The notes under the pieces were generated by a model. It had not been told where the DNA came from. It saw only the letters and a list, made by a program, of their open reading frames with translations, and did no database searches. A program made the translations under genes and the position numbers. From Nitrincola sp. A-D6 (lineage in GTDB: Bacteria > Pseudomonadota > Gammaproteobacteria > Pseudomonadales > Balneatricaceae), in assembly GCF_000764495.1 (NCBI RefSeq), contig NZ_JRLB01000042.1:1-64000 (forward strand): 64,000 nt of DNA. The letters are read 5' to 3'. The stretch's first letter is position 1; each line of letters opens with the position of its first letter. This document shows positions 23,081 to 35,027 of the stretch, in pieces.

Positions 23081-23863
23081 CTAAGCTGACTGTGTTGCTC
23101 CATGATCGGCAACAATACCGCGGATAATCGCGCTGACCATATTGGCCGAGTTAGTTGCAGCTGTTTCCAGAAATTCTTTGAAAGAAATATTCGACTCTTT
23201 ACCAGCGATATCAGACAGCGCCCTGATAACGATAAACGGAATTTCAAAGCGATGACAAGTCTGAGCTATCGCTGCAGCTTCCATCTCTACTGCTTTGATT
23301 TCCGGGAAAGTTTTTCGCGTAGCTTTGACCCGCTCAGGCTCATCCATAAAGCTGTCGCCAGTGGCGATCAGACCATGCACGGTGGTCACACCAGCAAATT
23401 CATTAATGCATTTTTCCGCAATAGCTGACAACTCAGCATCAGGAATAAACGCCGGCGGCATACCCGGCAGCTGGCCAGGTTTGTAACCAAACACTGTCAG
23501 GTCGGCATCATGGTGCAGCACCCGGTCAGAGATCACCACATCACCCACTTTGAGTAATGGATCAAAGCCTCCGGCGGATCCGGTATTGATCACACAGTCA
23601 GGGTTGAATTCATGCAGCAGGATAGTCGTACCTATGGCAGCGTTGACTTTGCCTATGCCAGATTTCAACAGAATGACTTCCGCTCCATGAAGTGTGCCTT
23701 TGTGGAAATCGTAACCGGCCTGGTTAAAGAACTGCAAATCCTGCATGGCACTTTTCAGCAGTTCAATTTCCTGATCCATGGCACCTATAAGGGCGATGCG
23801 CAGGGGTTTGCCAGACTTGAGCCGGTTGGTCAACGTACGGGTAGTGCTTGGCTGATTTGTCAT
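23081..23863 (-). CDS. mtnN: 5'-methylthioadenosine/S-adenosylhomocysteine nucleosidase
   Basis: 260 residues with a 23-residue N-terminal extension before the usual start-like RIALIGAMDQEIELL. Cleaves adenine from methylthioadenosine and S-adenosylhomocysteine in the methyl and polyamine recycling pathways. Signature GSAGGFDPLLKVGDVV, MEAAAIAQTCHRF (ribose binding) and catalytic Asp in VIRALSDIAG. MTA is also a by-product of spermidine synthesis. ATG 23863 was kept although an internal start would give the usual 230-residue size. Confidence 0.93.
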   Translation of the reverse strand: MTNQPSTTRTLTNRLKSGKPLRIALIGAMDQEIELLKSAMQDLQFFNQAGYDFHKGTLHGAEVILLKSGIGKVNAAIGTTILLHEFNPDCVINTGSAGGFDPLLKVGDVVISDRVLHHDADLTVFGYKPGQLPGMPPAFIPDAELSAIAEKCINEFAGVTTVHGLIATGDSFMDEPERVKATRKTFPEIKAVEMEAAAIAQTCHRFEIPFIVIRALSDIAGKESNISFKEFLETAATNSANMVSAIIRGIVADHGATQSA

Positions 23864-23933
23864 GTTGTATGCAAAGTATATTCTAGTTAATTATGCCCTC
23901 ATGCTACCACGCACGGCAGATTTCGCAATGAAT

Positions 23934-24716
23934 TCAGCACAGCATCTGTGGGTTTTCGGATAAATCAGCCAAACACCTCCAACCCAGCTTTTCAAACAAC
24001 GTCAGAACCTCTTCATCCGGTGTTGCGGTGATATGAACTTTGCGCAATTCCTTAGGGTGTATCACCCTGAGTTCAGTTGCCATGAGTAGCATTCTATGTA
24101 TTGAAAAATGTTCACGAAATAGCCGGTTATGTCGCCCTTCGCCATGATTGGTGTCGCCCACCAGCGGGTGCATAATATGTTTCATGTGCCGACGTATCTG
24201 GTGCTTACGCCCGGTTTCTGGCTTAACCTCTAATAATGAATACCGTGCTACCGGGTAGCGCCCGACCGCAATGGGCAACTCTACCTGCGCCAGAGTTCGG
24301 TAATGGGTGACCGCATCTCGCGGCGTTTTATCTTCATTGGCAAAGGGTTCCGAATAGCGATCCTTTTCATAACGCAGTGCGTAATCAATGCTACCCTCGG
24401 CTTCAGTCCAGCCGCGCACAACACAGAGGTAGGTTTTGCTGACCTGTCGATCAAGAAACTGCTGATGCATCACCTTGGCGGCTTCTTTGTCGTTGCGCAC
24501 AAACAAAATGACCCCGGAGGTGCCCCGATCCAGTCGGTGAATCGTATGAAAGGTATCCTCTGGATAGCGTTGTTTCAGCATGCTGGTCAGATTGGGTGTG
24601 CTGGCTGGTGAAATCCAGCTGGGGTGAACCAGCAACCCGGCAGGCTTATGTAGCGCAATTAAGGTATCATCTTCATAGAGGATGTCGGGAAAGCAACTGA
24701 TAGTATCAATACACAC
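23934..24716 (-). CDS. truC: tRNA pseudouridine(65) synthase-like RluA-family enzyme
   Basis: 260 residues. Contains the RluA-family catalytic motif HRLDRGTSGVILF (Asp nucleophile) and the N-terminal LIALHKPAGLLVHPS. Absence of an S4 domain, the length and the YPVARYSLLEVKPETGRKHQIRRH segment match TruC, which converts U65 of tRNA-Ile and tRNA-Asp to pseudouridine. RluA paralogues are alike, so the site specificity is an inference from length and similarity. Divergent from yccA. Confidence 0.85.
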   Translation of the reverse strand: MCIDTISCFPDILYEDDTLIALHKPAGLLVHPSWISPASTPNLTSMLKQRYPEDTFHTIHRLDRGTSGVILFVRNDKEAAKVMHQQFLDRQVSKTYLCVVRGWTEAEGSIDYALRYEKDRYSEPFANEDKTPRDAVTHYRTLAQVELPIAVGRYPVARYSLLEVKPETGRKHQIRRHMKHIMHPLVGDTNHGEGRHNRLFREHFSIHRMLLMATELRVIHPKELRKVHITATPDEEVLTLFEKLGWRCLADLSENPQMLC

Positions 24717-24848
24717 ATTACAACTTCTAGTGACAGGGTTTGCGATAAATTGGAATTATTCCACATCAATCAGGTCAAAAACTTGAACTCAGGGTAATTT
24801 ACCCTGATTATTAACCTTGTTCCAGATTCTAAAATAATGAGGATGACT

Positions 24849-25529
24849 ATGGATAAAGTACAAGAACTGGGTTACAGCTCACAAGAGTCGGTAATCCGGA
24901 CCAACAAGATGATCCGCAACACCTATATGTTGCTGGGTATGACGCTCGGCTTCAGTGCTGTAACAGCGGTCATTTCCATGATGATCAATCCACCTTTCAT
25001 TGTCTATATCGGAAGTGTGTTGGTCAGCTTCGGTTTGATCTTTGTCCTGAACCGTAAACAGAATTCTGCTGCTGCTCTGCCGCTGATCTTTGCCTTTACC
25101 GGCTTGATGGGTTTCGGACTGGGTCCGCTGTTGAACCACTACCTGGCTATGGCTGGCGGTGGTCAGATCGTCATGACTGCACTGGGCATGACCGCCCTGA
25201 CGTTTGTTGGCTTGTCAGCTTACGTCATGAGCAGCAAAAAAGACTTCAGCTTTATGGGCGGTTTCCTGGCTACAGGTGCCATCGTGATGCTGATCGCCAT
25301 GGTTGTATTGCTGGTACTGCCGTTCTTCGGTGTACATATCCCGGCGCTGCACCTGGCTTTCTCGGCTCTGGTGGTACTGCTGATGGCTGGTTTCATCCTG
25401 TATGACACCAGCAACATCGTTAATGGTCACTACCAGAACTACATTATGGCAACGGTTGGTCTCTACCTGAGCATCTACAACCTGTTTGTACATTTGTTGC
25501 ATCTGGTGGGTGTACTTAGCAGCGACTAG
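24849..25529 (+). CDS. yccA: Bax inhibitor-1/YccA family membrane protein
   Basis: 226 residues from ATG 24849 (two in-frame ATGs lie just upstream). Seven hydrophobic segments, e.g. MLLGMTLGFSAVTAVISM and LLMAGFILYDTSNIV; the latter with the YDTS motif is diagnostic for the BI-1/YccA family. In E. coli YccA binds the membrane protease FtsH and modulates it. Strong intrinsic terminator 30 bases downstream, so it is monocistronic. Confidence 0.9.
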   Translation: MDKVQELGYSSQESVIRTNKMIRNTYMLLGMTLGFSAVTAVISMMINPPFIVYIGSVLVSFGLIFVLNRKQNSAAALPLIFAFTGLMGFGLGPLLNHYLAMAGGGQIVMTALGMTALTFVGLSAYVMSSKKDFSFMGGFLATGAIVMLIAMVVLLVLPFFGVHIPALHLAFSALVVLLMAGFILYDTSNIVNGHYQNYIMATVGLYLSIYNLFVHLLHLVGVLSSD

Positions 25530-25560
25530 TTAGCAACAACCAGGCTCTATGCACTTCAGA

Positions 25561-25596
25561 AAACCCCGCTCTCTTTGCTAAGATGGCGGGGTTTTT
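25561..25596 (+). terminator. Intrinsic terminator after yccA
   Basis: AAACCCCGC and GCGGGGTTT form a stem, followed by TTTATTTT. Separates yccA from the tus genes. Confidence 0.85.
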
Positions 25597-25615
25597 ATTT
25601 TATGGCGAGGTCCAG

Positions 25616-26014
25616 ATGATTTTTACGCTGATCGTTCATGCATCACCGGTGCAAAACCAGGCACCCGAAACCGCGCTGCGTTTCGCCAAAGCGTTACTGG
25701 ATGCCGGGCACACACTGCATCGGGTATTCTTTTATCGCGACGGAGTGATGAATGCTAACGGCCTGTCCAGCACACCACCAGACGAGCCCTGTATCACGAC
25801 CGCCTGGCAATCGCTGGCAGAACAGCACCAACTGGATCTGGTGGTCTGCATTGCGGCCGCCATCCGTCGCGGCCTGCTTGATGACAACGAGGCCAAACGC
25901 TACGACAAACCCCACGGCAATCTGGCTGAAGGCTTCGAGCTATCCGGTCTGGGACAACTGACTGAAGCCGCTATACTGTCTGACAGAGTCATTACCTTTG
26001 GAGGTCGCGGATGA
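25616..26014 (+). CDS. tusD: Sulfur relay protein TusD
   Basis: 132 residues from ATG 25616 (MIFTLIVHASPVQNQAPETA), which follows GAGGT. With TusB and TusC it forms the TusBCD complex that carries persulfide from TusA to TusE for 2-thiolation of tRNA wobble uridine by MnmA. DsrE-like fold; the catalytic Cys is seen near VVCIAAAIRRG (about residue 78). Overlaps tusC by 4 bases; first of the tusDCBE run. Confidence 0.9.
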   Translation: MIFTLIVHASPVQNQAPETALRFAKALLDAGHTLHRVFFYRDGVMNANGLSSTPPDEPCITTAWQSLAEQHQLDLVVCIAAAIRRGLLDDNEAKRYDKPHGNLAEGFELSGLGQLTEAAILSDRVITFGGRG

Positions 26015-26382
26015 GCGAGAAGCCCTGCAAACGCTTTCTGCTAATCAGCCGGACGGCCCCTTATGGCTCTTCAGCGGCACGGGACCTGCTGGATGTTGCC
26101 CTCACCTGCTCGGTATTTGAACAGCCCGTCAGCCTGCTCCTGTTGGGTGATGCGCTGCTGCAACTGCTACCTGCACAAAACCCCGCAGCCATAGGCCAAA
26201 AAAACCTCAACGCCCTGCAAGCCTCACTGGAGCTCTATGATATAGATGCCATTTATACCGATGCGGCCTCTGTGGCGTTTCATGGCCTGGACCCGAAACA
26301 ACTGATACTGGTGCCTGAAGTTTTACAGCCACAGCAACTGGCTGAGTTAATACAACTACACGATGTCGTGCTGACACTTTAA
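26011..26382 (+). CDS. tusC: Sulfur relay protein TusC
   Basis: 123 residues starting in the 4-base overlap with tusD. DsrF-like: FLLISRTAPYGSSAARDLLDVAL near the N-terminus is the family hallmark. Part of the cytoplasmic TusBCD hexamer. No catalytic cysteine is required in this subunit. tusB follows 8 bases later. Confidence 0.88.
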   Translation: MSEKPCKRFLLISRTAPYGSSAARDLLDVALTCSVFEQPVSLLLLGDALLQLLPAQNPAAIGQKNLNALQASLELYDIDAIYTDAASVAFHGLDPKQLILVPEVLQPQQLAELIQLHDVVLTL

Positions 26383-26390
26383 GGAGCGTT

Positions 26391-26678
26391 ATGAGTAAAA
26401 CACTGCATACGCTAAACACCAGTCCTTCTGATACGACGACCCTGGCTCATTGCCTTTCGGGCCTGTCGGACCAGGACGTGCTGCTGCTGATCGAAGATGG
26501 CGTTTATCTGACCCTGCCCGCACACCGGCACAGACTACCTGACACAATCACGGTTCATGCACTGGCTGCAGATCTGGAAGCGCGCGGTATTCAGGACCAC
26601 GGAAAGGTTGTCTCCATCACCGACCCTGAATTTGTTAACCTGACACTGGCTTGTGAACGCGTGGTAAGTTGGTTTTGA
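26391..26678 (+). CDS. tusB: Sulfur relay protein TusB
   Basis: 95 residues; DsrH-like (KTLHTLNTSPSDTTTLAHCL, then QDVLLLIEDGVYL). Third subunit of TusBCD. Its TGA overlaps the tusE ATG (ATGA), implying translational coupling. Confidence 0.86.
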   Translation: MSKTLHTLNTSPSDTTTLAHCLSGLSDQDVLLLIEDGVYLTLPAHRHRLPDTITVHALAADLEARGIQDHGKVVSITDPEFVNLTLACERVVSWF

Positions 26679-27001
26679 TGACAACAGATTTCCGCGCCTT
26701 GCTGGATGACGAAGGCTACCTGCTGCGACTGGATGACTGGTCAGAAGCCTTGGCCTGTGCTCTGGCTGAAGATAAAGGCATGCAACTATCAGATGAACAC
26801 TGGGAAATCATTTGGGTTCTGCGTGACTTCTACCGCCGCTATGAGCATTCACCCGCTATGCGCCCATTATGTAAAGCCATCAGTCGTGAACTGGGAGCGG
26901 ATAAAGGCCGTAGTATTCATTTATTGAAACTGTTTCCAGGCAGCCCAGCCAAGTTAGCAGCCTGTCTGGCCGGGTTGCCAAAACCAGACAACTGCCTATA
27001 A
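26678..27001 (+). CDS. tusE: Sulfur relay protein TusE (DsrC family)
   Basis: 107 residues from ATG 26678. Receives persulfide from TusBCD and presents it to MnmA. The DsrC family core is visible (DDEGYLLRLDDWSEALA, WEIIWVLRDFYRRYEHSPAMRPL) and the essential penultimate cysteine is present in the C-terminus KPDNCL. Last gene of the tus run. Confidence 0.9.
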   Translation: MTTDFRALLDDEGYLLRLDDWSEALACALAEDKGMQLSDEHWEIIWVLRDFYRRYEHSPAMRPLCKAISRELGADKGRSIHLLKLFPGSPAKLAACLAGLPKPDNCL

Positions 27002-27114
27002 AACAAGGAAGCCCGCTGATTAGCATGGCTAGATGGCATTATTGAAGCTATAATCCTTGATAATCAAATTCTGAATCGACAGCCATTAACAGGTAGCTGA
27101 AAGGATCCTTAATC

Positions 27115-27678
27115 ATGAGTTTAGAAGCCGCCGCCGAGCAAATAAAAATGCTCCAGGAAAGTACCAAGAATAACAAGCAGCGGAATGAGGCCGCACGTCG
27201 TGCCAATGAGGAAGAAGTTGTTTACCACCAGTGGGCTACCTTTCGTGTGAATCAGGAGCTGTATGGCATTGATGTCATGCAGGTTAAAGAGGTGCTGCGT
27301 TACGTTGAAATCACACCGGTACCCGGAGCCGACTACTCTGTGCTGGGTATTATCAATGTGCGCGGTAACGTGGTCACAGTGATAGACACCCGCCGCCTCT
27401 TCCATATGTCCGATGTACCTTACGATGACGATACACGCATCATTGTGGTAGAGCTGAACGATAAGGAAGTCATCGGTCTGGTAGTGGATAGTGTAGATGA
27501 AGTCATCAACCTACCGGCCAACCGTGTGGATCGCGCACCCAACCTGAGTGGTGATGAATCCGCGAAACGCTTTGTACAGGGTGTTTGCTACCACAACAAC
27601 ATTCTGATCATCCTGCTGGACCTGACCAAAATGCTGTTGAGCATTACTCCCATGACCGATGAGGATATGGGTTACTGA
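27115..27678 (+). CDS. cheW: CheW-like chemotaxis coupling protein
   Basis: 187 residues from ATG 27115 (AAAGGATCC upstream). A basic, helical N-terminal extension of about 38 residues precedes a CheW domain (WATFRVNQELYGIDVMQVKEVL, VLGIINVRGNVVTVIDTR). CheW links methyl-accepting receptors to the kinase CheA. No other chemotaxis gene is adjacent; a chemoreceptor is encoded at 46981-48606. A hairpin at 27685-27706 lies between it and the convergent tatD gene. Confidence 0.9.
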   Translation: MSLEAAAEQIKMLQESTKNNKQRNEAARRANEEEVVYHQWATFRVNQELYGIDVMQVKEVLRYVEITPVPGADYSVLGIINVRGNVVTVIDTRRLFHMSDVPYDDDTRIIVVELNDKEVIGLVVDSVDEVINLPANRVDRAPNLSGDESAKRFVQGVCYHNNILIILLDLTKMLLSITPMTDEDMGY

Positions 27679-27738
27679 GGTTTCTTGCCCAAGGACTGGG
27701 CAAGCCTGACACCCAGCAGTTCCCTTCTAGCTTACGCC

Positions 27739-28518
27739 TTACCCCTGCGCTCGTGAAAATAAGCGGTTAAAGTTATTCTGTGTCACTTCAGCCACTTCCT
27801 CTACAGATACCCCCTTCAGATCCGCCACACACTGAGCTACTTCGACTACATAGGCGGGCTGATTCTGCTTGCCACGATAAGGTACGGGGGCAAGATAGGG
27901 TGAGTCTGTTTCAATCAATAGCTTATCCAGCGGCACCGCTCTCACCACATCTCGCAGTTCTTCTGCATTTTTGAAAGTGATAATGCCGGAAAATGAGATC
28001 ATATAATTCATTTCCAGCGCCGCCTGAGCCATCGCTAAGGATTCAGTAAAGCAATGTAACACACCGGCAGATTTGGGATTACCATACTGATCAATCAGCT
28101 TCAGCGTATCTTCGCGGGCATCACGGGTATGCACAATAACCGGCAGATCCAACTCACCCGCCAGGCGCAGGTGCCCGGCAAAGCTCTCATGCTGGGCATC
28201 AATATGTTCTTTGGAATAATAGTAATCCAGCCCCGTTTCACCAATGGCCACCACTTTGTTGCGACTGGCGGCCAGACGTAAGCGTTGCTCATCATAGGGC
28301 TGTTCATCCACATGCAGAGGATGTACACCTGCCGATAGATAAACCTGCGAAAAAGGTGCTACTGCTGTCGCCATCTGCTCAAACTGTTCCAGGTCGATAG
28401 AGACACAAAGCATTTTGTGCACACCCCGCTCTACCGCAGCATCGACCAGCCCGGTCAATGTAGTATTCAGCTTTTCAATATTAATACGGTCTAAATGGCA
28501 GTGTGAGTCTACATACAT
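27739..28518 (-). CDS. ycfH: TatD-family metal-dependent hydrolase (YcfH type)
   Basis: 259 residues. Metal ligands of the TIM-barrel amidohydrolase are visible: DSHCHLD at the N-terminus, GETGLDYYY (Glu), IVHTRDA (His), LHCFTES (His) and ETDSPYL (Asp). The family has DNase activity or unknown substrates. Final member of the holB-pilZ-tatD end of the fatty-acid cluster, as in many gammaproteobacteria. Confidence 0.92.
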   Translation of the reverse strand: MYVDSHCHLDRINIEKLNTTLTGLVDAAVERGVHKMLCVSIDLEQFEQMATAVAPFSQVYLSAGVHPLHVDEQPYDEQRLRLAASRNKVVAIGETGLDYYYSKEHIDAQHESFAGHLRLAGELDLPVIVHTRDAREDTLKLIDQYGNPKSAGVLHCFTESLAMAQAALEMNYMISFSGIITFKNAEELRDVVRAVPLDKLLIETDSPYLAPVPYRGKQNQPAYVVEVAQCVADLKGVSVEEVAEVTQNNFNRLFSRAQG

Positions 28519-28544
28519 AACAGCAGTTTTGAATCCTGTGTGGC

Positions 28545-28895
28545 TTAAATGGTGTAGGTACGTCGTGAACTATTCAGTGCCCCGGCGAGATAGTTCTCAA
28601 TTTTACGCACCAGGGGCGCGTCATCAGCGGTCAATTGTATGCCTATACCCGGTACCCGGCCGCCTTGTGCTGCCTTGGGCGTTACCCAGATCACCTTGCC
28701 TGTTACGGGTATTTTCTCCTGCTCTTCCATGACGTTCAGCAGCATAAACACCTCTTCGCCTAACTGATAGGATCGTGAGGTAGGAATAAACAAGCCACCA
28801 TGAGTCACGAACGGCATAAATGACTTATACAGATCTTCTTTGTTCTCTATCGCCAGAGAAAGAATACCGTGACTGATTCTGGGTACGATCGACAT
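28545..28895 (-). CDS. pilZ: PilZ domain protein (type IV pilus biogenesis)
   Basis: 116 residues. HGGLFIPTSRSYQLGEEV (about 32-49) is the PilZ fold. The N-terminal RxxxR motif for cyclic di-GMP is absent, as in the original PilZ protein, which works in type IV pilus assembly without binding the nucleotide. Its place between holB and tatD is the classical one for pilZ. Confidence 0.9.
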   Translation of the reverse strand: MSIVPRISHGILSLAIENKEDLYKSFMPFVTHGGLFIPTSRSYQLGEEVFMLLNVMEEQEKIPVTGKVIWVTPKAAQGGRVPGIGIQLTADDAPLVRKIENYLAGALNSSRRTYTI

Positions 28896-28912
28896 ATTCA
28901 GATTCCTTTACA

Positions 28913-31582
<2,670 letters not shown>

Positions 31583-31589
<7 letters not shown>

Positions 31590-32410
31590 TAATTCTCTTT
31601 CAGCAAAACCTGAAGCCTTCGGGTCACCGGTCCAGGTATAAACGTTTGGTCATCCAACTGCGCCAGAGGCCAGACTCCGATTAAGCTGTTGCAGAAAAAA
31701 ACTTCATCTGCAGCTAATAAATCGGTGCGGGTATACCGGCCAATTTCCGTATTAATTCCCACATTTGCAGCTAATTCAATCAGGTAGTTTCGCATAATGC
31801 CGGCAATGCCGTATCGAGAAAGATCTGGCGTTAGCAATTTGCCATCATACACCAAAAACAGGTTGCTCATGGTTCCCTCAGCCAGGTAACCATCAGCCCC
31901 ACAGACAATGCCTTCCTGCACGGCCGGGTCATTCCACTCGGCGCGAGCGAGCACTTGTTCAAGACGATTTAAATGCTTAATACCGGCCAGTGCAGGCGCA
32001 CAGGCTAGCTGCAGATCACACCAGCGTGCGCGAATGCCCTGCAAGGCGGGATTGCCGTAATACACAGGCAAGGGAAGTTGCTGCAGAATACGGGTTGGCT
32101 GAACGTCAGCTGGCATCATATAGCCCCGGCCACCAGAGCCCGCCGTGACAATGATTTTCACTACAGCATGATCCGCAGCAGGTAACTGCTGCAAATCATC
32201 GTACAGAAGGTGTTGCAGGCCATCTACAGGGATCTGCAGACGTTTACAGCCATTCAGTAATCGTTGCAAGTGTTCGTCCCACAGCAGCGGCCTACCCTGT
32301 GTAACTCGCAGTGTCTCGAAAACACCCTGACCATAGCTCACGCCCCGATCCTGAATAGCTATCGAAGCAGCTGACTTGCCATTAACTAAGGAGTTTTTAA
32401 GTTCTGCCAT
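31583..32410 (-). CDS. pabC: Aminodeoxychorismate lyase
   Basis: 275 residues. A PLP enzyme of fold type IV that releases pyruvate from 4-amino-4-deoxychorismate to give p-aminobenzoate for folate. Visible: DRGVSYGQGVFETLR near the N-terminus, the PLP Lys in AGIKHLNRLEQV and EGTMSNLFLV. Located between fabF and mltG, its normal place. Confidence 0.93.
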
Positions 32411-32526
32411 AGATTCCAGAGCCGTCTAAGACCATGCGCCCACAGCATAGCGCGCCACGGATGGCGCTTATGCAGAGCAGTTTTTTGCCCGTACATTGTG
32501 TACATGCGCTGCTCCCGGATCGATTT

Positions 32527-33765
32527 TCAGAGTCGACTGAAAATCAGGGTGCCATTGGTACCACCAAAACCAAACGAATTGGACATGGCCGTATCAATCT
32601 TGCAGGTTTGCGCCTGATGCGCGACATAATTCAGATCGCACCCCTCAGACGGGTTGTCCAGATTGATCGTCGGTGGAGCTACCTTGTCCCGTATCGCCAG
32701 CACACAAAATGCGGCTTCTACGGCACCCGCTGCACCGAGCAAATGCCCGATCATCGACTTGGTGGAGCTCATACGCACCTGTTTTGCTGCGCTGCCTAAC
32801 ACCAGCTTGGCGGCATTAGATTCAGCTATATCACCCGCCGGAGTCGATGTTCCATGCGCATTAATATAGTGAAGCTCCTCCGGATTCATACCGGCATCAC
32901 GCATGGCATTAGTCATGGATAAGGCGGCACCGGCACCATTTTCTGGTGGGGCCGTCATATGAAATGCATCGTCACTCATGCCGAACCCGGACAGTTCACA
33001 ATAAATATGCGCACCACGCGCCTTGGCGCTTTCGTAGGACTCCAGTACCAGAATACCGGCACCTTCACCTAGCACAAAACCGTCGCGGTCTTTATCCCAG
33101 GGACGGCTGGCTGCCTGAGGATCATCATTACGCGTTGATAATGCACGCGCTGCCGAGAAGCCAGCAATACCCAAAGGCGTTGTGGCCATTTCAGCACCAC
33201 CGGCAATCATGATATCGGCGTCACCGTATTGAATCATACGCATGGCATGACCAATATTGTGCGTGCCTGATGTACAGGCGGTAGTAATCGCTATATTCGG
33301 ACCGCGAAAGCCATACTTGATCGCCAGATTGCCAGCAATCATATTGATGATGCTGCCCGGTACGAAAAAGGGTGACACTTTACGTGGACCTGATTTATTC
33401 AGGATGTTGTGTGTATTTTCAATCATCGGCAAGCCGCCGATGCCTGAACCTATCGCACAGCCGATACGGGGCGCATTCTCTTCAGTCACTTCCAGCCCGG
33501 CATCTTCAACCGCCTGGATAGCAGCCACCATGCCATACTGAATGAACAGATCCATTTTGCGTGCTTCCTTGACGCTCATATAGGGTTCCAGATCAAACGC
33601 TTTAACAGGTGCAGAGAATCGAGTAGCAAACGCAGACGTATCAAAATGCTCGATATTCTGAGCTCCACTTTTACCGGCTAGAATACTGTCCCACGCCTCC
33701 TTTACAGTGTTACCAACCGGTGTTAACAGACCCAGGCCGGTTACAACCACTTTTTTGCGAGACAT
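32527..33765 (-). CDS. fabF: 3-oxoacyl-ACP synthase II
   Basis: 412 residues. Elongates acyl-ACP with malonyl-ACP. Catalytic Cys in [14 protein letters not shown] (about 163), His in HGTSTPAGD (about 303) and His in [11 protein letters not shown] (about 340); the GFGGTNG end is typical of KAS II. Downstream of acpP with a hairpin between them. Confidence 0.97.
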   Translation of the reverse strand: MSRKKVVVTGLGLLTPVGNTVKEAWDSILAGKSGAQNIEHFDTSAFATRFSAPVKAFDLEPYMSVKEARKMDLFIQYGMVAAIQAVEDAGLEVTEENAPRIGCAIGSGIGGLPMIENTHNILNKSGPRKVSPFFVPGSIINMIAGNLAIKYGFRGPNIAITTACTSGTHNIGHAMRMIQYGDADIMIAGGAEMATTPLGIAGFSAARALSTRNDDPQAASRPWDKDRDGFVLGEGAGILVLESYESAKARGAHIYCELSGFGMSDDAFHMTAPPENGAGAALSMTNAMRDAGMNPEELHYINAHGTSTPAGDIAESNAAKLVLGSAAKQVRMSSTKSMIGHLLGAAGAVEAAFCVLAIRDKVAPPTINLDNPSEGCDLNYVAHQAQTCKIDTAMSNSFGFGGTNGTLIFSRL

Positions 33766-33795
33766 CTGTTCCTCCAGAAATTCAGGCCATTAACA

Positions 33796-33838
33796 GAAAA
33801 GCCGCACTATATAGCGATTATATAGGTGCGGCTTTTCA
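33796..33838 (-). terminator. Hairpin between acpP and fabF
   Basis: GAAAAGCCGCAC pairs with GTGCGGCTTTTC around an AT-rich centre. On the minus strand the downstream arm ends in TTTTC. This is a likely attenuating terminator after acpP, whose product is needed in far greater amount than FabF. Confidence 0.65.
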
Positions 33839-33861
33839 ACTAAACCTCAGAGACTGACTGA

Positions 33862-34095
33862 TTACTGGTGTGCGTTGATGTAATCGATCGCCAGCTGAAC
33901 GGTAGTGATTTTTTCAGCTTCCTCGTCGGGGATTTCAGTTTCGAATTCTTCTTCCAGTGCCATCACCAGCTCAACGGTGTCGAGCGAGTCTGCACCCAGG
34001 TCTTCAACGAAGGAGGCACTGTTGACCACCTCTTCTTCTTTAACACCCAGCTGCTCAGCGATGATTTTCTTAACGCGCTCTTCAATATTACTCAT
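33862..34095 (-). CDS. acpP: Acyl carrier protein
   Basis: 77 residues from ATG 34095 ([17 protein letters not shown]). The phosphopantetheine Ser is in [16 protein letters not shown]. Highly acidic. Carries growing acyl chains for the Fab enzymes. The open frame upstream of this Met is not conserved and was left out. Confidence 0.98.
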   Translation of the reverse strand: MSNIEERVKKIIAEQLGVKEEEVVNSASFVEDLGADSLDTVELVMALEEEFETEIPDEEAEKITTVQLAIDYINAHQ

Positions 34096-34262
34096 ATCTC
34101 TTCCTATATACTTGTAGACACCATCACATCCCAAGATGCGAGACGCAATTTTATTAGAACCAATGACACACAAGCAAGCGTGTCGACCGATTTAGTTATT
34201 GCTGACGGACAATTATCAACATATCAGCACAAAAAACAATTCTTTGTTGCCGATTTGCTGAT

Positions 34263-35005
34263 TCAGGCCATATACATGCCACCATTGACATGAATAGTTT
34301 CACCTGTTACGTAGCTTCCACCCTCACTGGCGAGGAAACCAACTACAGCGGCAACTTCTTCAGGCTCGCCCAGGCGCGCCATAGGAATCTGCCCCTGCAA
34401 AACCGTTTTATGCTCCTCAGCCAACCCGGAGGTCATATCAGTATCGATAAAACCCGGCGCAACACAATTAACCGTGATATTGCGCGTTGCGATTTCGCGT
34501 GCGAGGCACGTGAAAAACCCTCCAGGCCAGCTTTTGCCGCTGCATAGTTAGCTTGACCGGCATTACCCATAGAGGCAACTACGGAGCTGATGCTTATGAT
34601 ACGTCCCCAGCGCGCTTTAGTCATCCCGCGCAGACAGCTTTTTGCCAGACGGAAGTTAGCACTCAAATTGGTATTAATGACGCTATCCCACTCATCATCC
34701 TTCATGCGCATCATGATATTATCACGCGTGATGCCAGCATTATTAACCAGAATTTCCACCGCACCGAAGCGGGTGGTGATCTCTTTCAGGACAACATCAA
34801 TGGATTCTGAATTAGCAACGTCCAATACCAGGCCACAGCCCGGATTTTCAGCTGCAAGCAGGTAGCTACTGATTGCCGCCGCCCCTTTTTCACTGGTTGC
34901 AGTACCAACTACGACAGCACCCTGCGCGGCGAGGTTTTCAGCAATCGCTTTGCCTATCCCGCGTGTTGCGCCGGTCACCAGCGCCACTTTACCTTCAATA
35001 CTCAT
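34263..35005 (-). CDS. fabG: 3-oxoacyl-ACP reductase (frameshift near 34506)
   Basis: From ATG 35005 (MSIEGKVALVTGATRGIG) with NADPH-binding GATRGIG, NNAG and the catalytic Ser-Tyr-Lys region (SISSVVASMGNAG, then YAAAKAGLEGFSRA). At about 34506 one C is missing from a CCC run; restoring it gives ALAREIATRNITVNCVAPGF and the standard end GGMYMA with TGA 34263-34265. Corrected length is 247 residues, the normal FabG size. Since fabG is essential in related bacteria, the break is most likely a sequence error. Confidence 0.93.
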
Positions 35006-35027
35006 AAGACTCCCTGAATCCACCTGT

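Noticed and set aside
27685-27706. CTTGCCCA/TGGGCAAG hairpin between cheW and tatD as a strong terminator
   Set aside because: There is no T run in either direction. It may reduce convergent readthrough, but the evidence is weak.
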